This document shows, piece after piece, positions 61,776-64,000 of a stretch of DNA of 64,000 bases. Location: positions 62,001 through 126,000 of the forward strand of contig JAUXSE010000016.1 in NCBI GenBank assembly GCA_030681515.1, read 5' to 3'. A program made the translations under genes and the position numbers. The stretch comes from Geothrix sp. GTDB taxonomy: Bacteria > Acidobacteriota > Holophagae > Holophagales > Holophagaceae. Under the pieces are notes generated by a model that was given only the letters and a program-made list of their open reading frames with translations, was not told the origin of the DNA and searched no databases. Every line of letters starts with the position of its first letter. The first letter of the stretch is position 1.

Positions 61776-61971
61776 AACCCACCTCCGGGGCGCCTGAAAG
61801 TCGTTCAGGGTCAACAGTATGGCGAGGGAGAAAAAAATGACATGCGTGATTGAATTTTTTCCAGGCCTCGTCAACCACTTGCTAGAAACCGTTGTAGACT
61901 TCTGACCAGCCTTCAAAAACAGCCAATCCACGCGGGAACTTTTGTTCCCCCTTTTCCACTTAGGAGAACAC

Positions 61972-64000
61972 ATGAACATGCGGCAGCTGGGTTCTGTGGC
62001 ACTGGTGCTGATCGCCCTGCCGGCGGCGGCTCAGCAGGCCGGAGCCATCGTCGGCAAGGTGGCGATGAAAGATGGCAAAGGACTGGCGGGTGTCCGCATC
62101 GAGGCGACCTCCAACGTGCTGCCCCAGCCCCGGCGGGTGGTCTCGGGCGAGACGGGCGACTTCAGGATGCCCTTCCTGCCGCCCGGCGACTACGTGTTGA
62201 CCTTCACCCATCCTTCCAAGGCCACCGAGAAACGCGGCGTCTCCGTGGCGCTGCAGCAGAACACCAGCGTCAATGTGGCCATGGCTGACGCGGCCATCGC
62301 GGGCGCTCAGGTCGAGGTCGTGGCCCAGGCCAGCATGATGGATCCCGCCTCGGCGGAGCTCAAGACCTCCATCACCTCCGATGTCATCAACAGCCTGCCG
62401 ACCGGCCAGAGTTACCGTGATCTGGTGAAGCTCATCCCGGGCGTCCAGTACTCCCAGGACACGACGCGCAGTCCGAGCGCAGGCGGCAGCGGCCAGGACA
62501 ATGTCCACATGTTCGACGGCGTGAACGTGAACCTGCCGCTGTTCGGCACCATGTCGGCCGAACCCTCATCCCACGATGTGGATCAGATCGCCATCTCCAA
62601 GGGCGGTGCCGATGCCACGGGCTTCAACCGCTCCGCGGGCTACTCCATCAACTCCATCAGCAAGTCCGGCACCAATGCCTTCACGGGCGAGCTCTCCTAT
62701 CAATGGCTGCCCACCAGCCTGTTTGAACGGCGTGTTTCGCCCACCGCCGCGAAGTACGAGCAGGAGCAGGACTACACGGTCGCCAATGTGGGCGGCCCCA
62801 TCGTGAAGGAGAGGTTGTTCTTCTTCGCGTCCTACTACCGGCCGACGGCCAGCCGGAAGAACGGCACCAACCTCTACGGGGCCGCCCCCGACTACAAGAG
62901 CACCCGCGACGAGTTCTTCGGCAAGCTCACCTACGCCCCCACGACCAACCTCCTGATCCACGGGAGCTACCGCACCTCGGATAAAACAGAGACCGCATCC
63001 ACCATCCCTCTGGCCACGGTGGCCCCCACCACTCTGGCTGGCAGCAAAATCAAGATGGATATCGCCACCCTGGAGGCCTCCTGGGCCATCACGCCCTCCA
63101 GCTTCCTGAACTTCAAGGCCACCGATTTCACCCTCAAGACCCAGGACCGCCCCGACTACATCTCCAGCGCCGTCCCGGCGCTGGATGGCACCGCCACGCT
63201 CAACGTGGGCGCCCTGGCCACCCAGGGACTCTTCTTCGTTCCGGCCCCCAGGGTGGGCACCACGGCTCCCATTCTCGCCTATAACGCGTTCATCCAACCG
63301 CTCATCAACCAGTACGGCTACATCGGCCCCACGACTGGCCTCCCGACGGGGGGCGGCACCGTGGGCGGCGCCTCCCAGTTCAACAACCAGGATTTCTACC
63401 GCCAGAGCTACCAGCTCGCCTACGACGCCACCTTCGGGTCCAGCGTGACCCACGAAGTGCATGTGGGCTACCAGTGGTCCAAGGAATGGGAGGATCTGCT
63501 GCGGACCTCCAACGGCTGGGGCTCGATCACGGCCCCCTACAACGTCCCGGTTCCGGTGGGTCTTCCCAACGCCGGCGCGCCGATCATCTTCCAGGCCGCC
63601 GTGCAGCAGCAGGGCATCCTGGGGGTGCCCACCCTCCGCTCCGAATATGTTTCGCAGACCATCGAGGTCAACGACAAGATCAAGTGGCGGAACTTCACCT
63701 TCAACGTGGGCGTGATGATCAGCAACGACAAGCTCTATGGCCAGGGGCTGCGGGAGAATCCGGGCACCCTCTCCGGCTACGAGCTGGCCCCCGGGAACAA
63801 GTACCTGGAGAAGGAGATCAAGTTCTCGGAGACCCTCCAGCCCCGTCTGGGCGTCACCTGGAACTACCACGCCGAGGATACGGTGTATGCCAACTACGCC
63901 CGCTACGTGCCGGCCGTTTCCTCGCTGCCCCGGGCCGCCTCCTGGGCCCGCAACAAGGCCGCGACCGTCAATGTCTACTTCGACGCCGCCGGCAATATGC
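61972..64000 (+). CDS. Oar-like TonB-dependent receptor, cut by the right edge
   Basis: AGGAG at 61962-61966 sets ATG 61972; 676 codons are visible without a stop. A signal peptide (GSVALVLIALPAAAQQ) leads to a carboxypeptidase-regulatory-like domain (about 25-100: GAIVGKVAMKDGKGLAGVRIEA, GDFRMPFLPPGDYVLTF), a plug (about 125-235: NSLPTGQSYRDLVKLIPGV) and the start of the beta-barrel. Such receptors are abundant in Acidobacteriota and import large substrates across the outer membrane. It follows the symporter by 196 bp. That space is AT-rich and probably has its own promoter. Confidence 0.93.
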   Translation, partial: MNMRQLGSVALVLIALPAAAQQAGAIVGKVAMKDGKGLAGVRIEATSNVLPQPRRVVSGETGDFRMPFLPPGDYVLTFTHPSKATEKRGVSVALQQNTSVNVAMADAAIAGAQVEVVAQASMMDPASAELKTSITSDVINSLPTGQSYRDLVKLIPGVQYSQDTTRSPSAGGSGQDNVHMFDGVNVNLPLFGTMSAEPSSHDVDQIAISKGGADATGFNRSAGYSINSISKSGTNAFTGELSYQWLPTSLFERRVSPTAAKYEQEQDYTVANVGGPIVKERLFFFASYYRPTASRKNGTNLYGAAPDYKSTRDEFFGKLTYAPTTNLLIHGSYRTSDKTETASTIPLATVAPTTLAGSKIKMDIATLEASWAITPSSFLNFKATDFTLKTQDRPDYISSAVPALDGTATLNVGALATQGLFFVPAPRVGTTAPILAYNAFIQPLINQYGYIGPTTGLPTGGGTVGGASQFNNQDFYRQSYQLAYDATFGSSVTHEVHVGYQWSKEWEDLLRTSNGWGSITAPYNVPVPVGLPNAGAPIIFQAAVQQQGILGVPTLRSEYVSQTIEVNDKIKWRNFTFNVGVMISNDKLYGQGLRENPGTLSGYELAPGNKYLEKEIKFSETLQPRLGVTWNYHAEDTVYANYARYVPAVSSLPRAASWARNKAATVNVYFDAAGNM

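Noticed and set aside
61776-61971. Specific promoter before the TonB-dependent receptor
   Set aside because: The region is AT-rich but no -35/-10 pair with proper spacing was convincing.

Overview
The window is about two-thirds GC and densely packed, with many genes joined by ATGA, GTGA or TGATG overlaps. The gene mix suggests a Gram-negative acidobacterium of the Holophaga/Geothrix type: an Oar-like TonB-dependent receptor with a carboxypeptidase-regulatory domain, a diguanylate cyclase-bacteriohemerythrin fusion, an NtrY-like kinase and many secreted proteins with Ig-like or PPC domains. This assignment is an inference from gene content. No rRNA, tRNA or CRISPR array was seen.

Layout. 0-9 kb: ordinary accessory genes (M14 peptidase, small enzymes, MFS exporter, orphan BMP-type binding protein, a secreted metallo-beta-lactamase-fold protein with Ig-like repeats). 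9-20 kb: a variable, repeat-rich defence region. It holds an AbiEi/AbiEii toxin-antitoxin pair lying between two copies of the 3' end of a ybaK-like gene, a dinB pseudogene split by a 270-bp element with perfect 19-bp terminal inverted repeats, an intact dinB, a DUF3800 gene with an unknown partner, and a type III restriction-modification system. The mod gene of that system is out of frame at an 11-G tract, which looks like a phase-variation switch. 20-32 kb: housekeeping genes (topA, dprA, rpmB, tsaB, rimI), a solitary DNA methyltransferase, an NtrY-like kinase, an M14 carboxypeptidase and an S66 LD-carboxypeptidase. At 31.35-32.05 kb lies a rearrangement scar that joins a copy of the apt 3' end to a deleted copy of the kinase gene. 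32-43 kb: a secreted Ig/NUC/PKD nuclease, apt with a tiny membrane-protein gene, surE, the cyclase-hemerythrin, an ECF sigma/anti-sigma pair, a VIT-VWA protein and an exported PIMT.

43.5-64 kb: the most coherent part, a peptidoglycan (murein) breakdown and salvage locus in several transcription units. Exported enzymes include two amidase lipoproteins, an NlpC/P60 endopeptidase, a D-Ala-D-Ala dipeptidase fused to a YkuD-like domain, a Tat-type L-Ala-D/L-Glu epimerase, a diaminopimelate decarboxylase with a signal peptide and a DigH-like glycosidase. The intracellular or import side includes alanine racemase, a glutamate racemase remnant, an AmpG-like permease, a BadF-type sugar kinase, MurQ, a SIS-domain sugar-phosphate protein, NagA and a sodium:solute symporter. 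An outer-membrane receptor runs off the right edge. Together these could turn whole murein into GlcNAc-6-P, alanine, glutamate and diaminopimelate/lysine. The presence of such a complete exported set suggests use of outside (prey or dead-cell) murein rather than only recycling of its own wall; that is inference.

Intergenic spaces carry at least two families of inverted repeats. One is an element of about 200 bp with GCCGGTGAT-type ends and a GC-rich hairpin core. The other is made of tandem GGTGANGAAC ten-mers in long stems.
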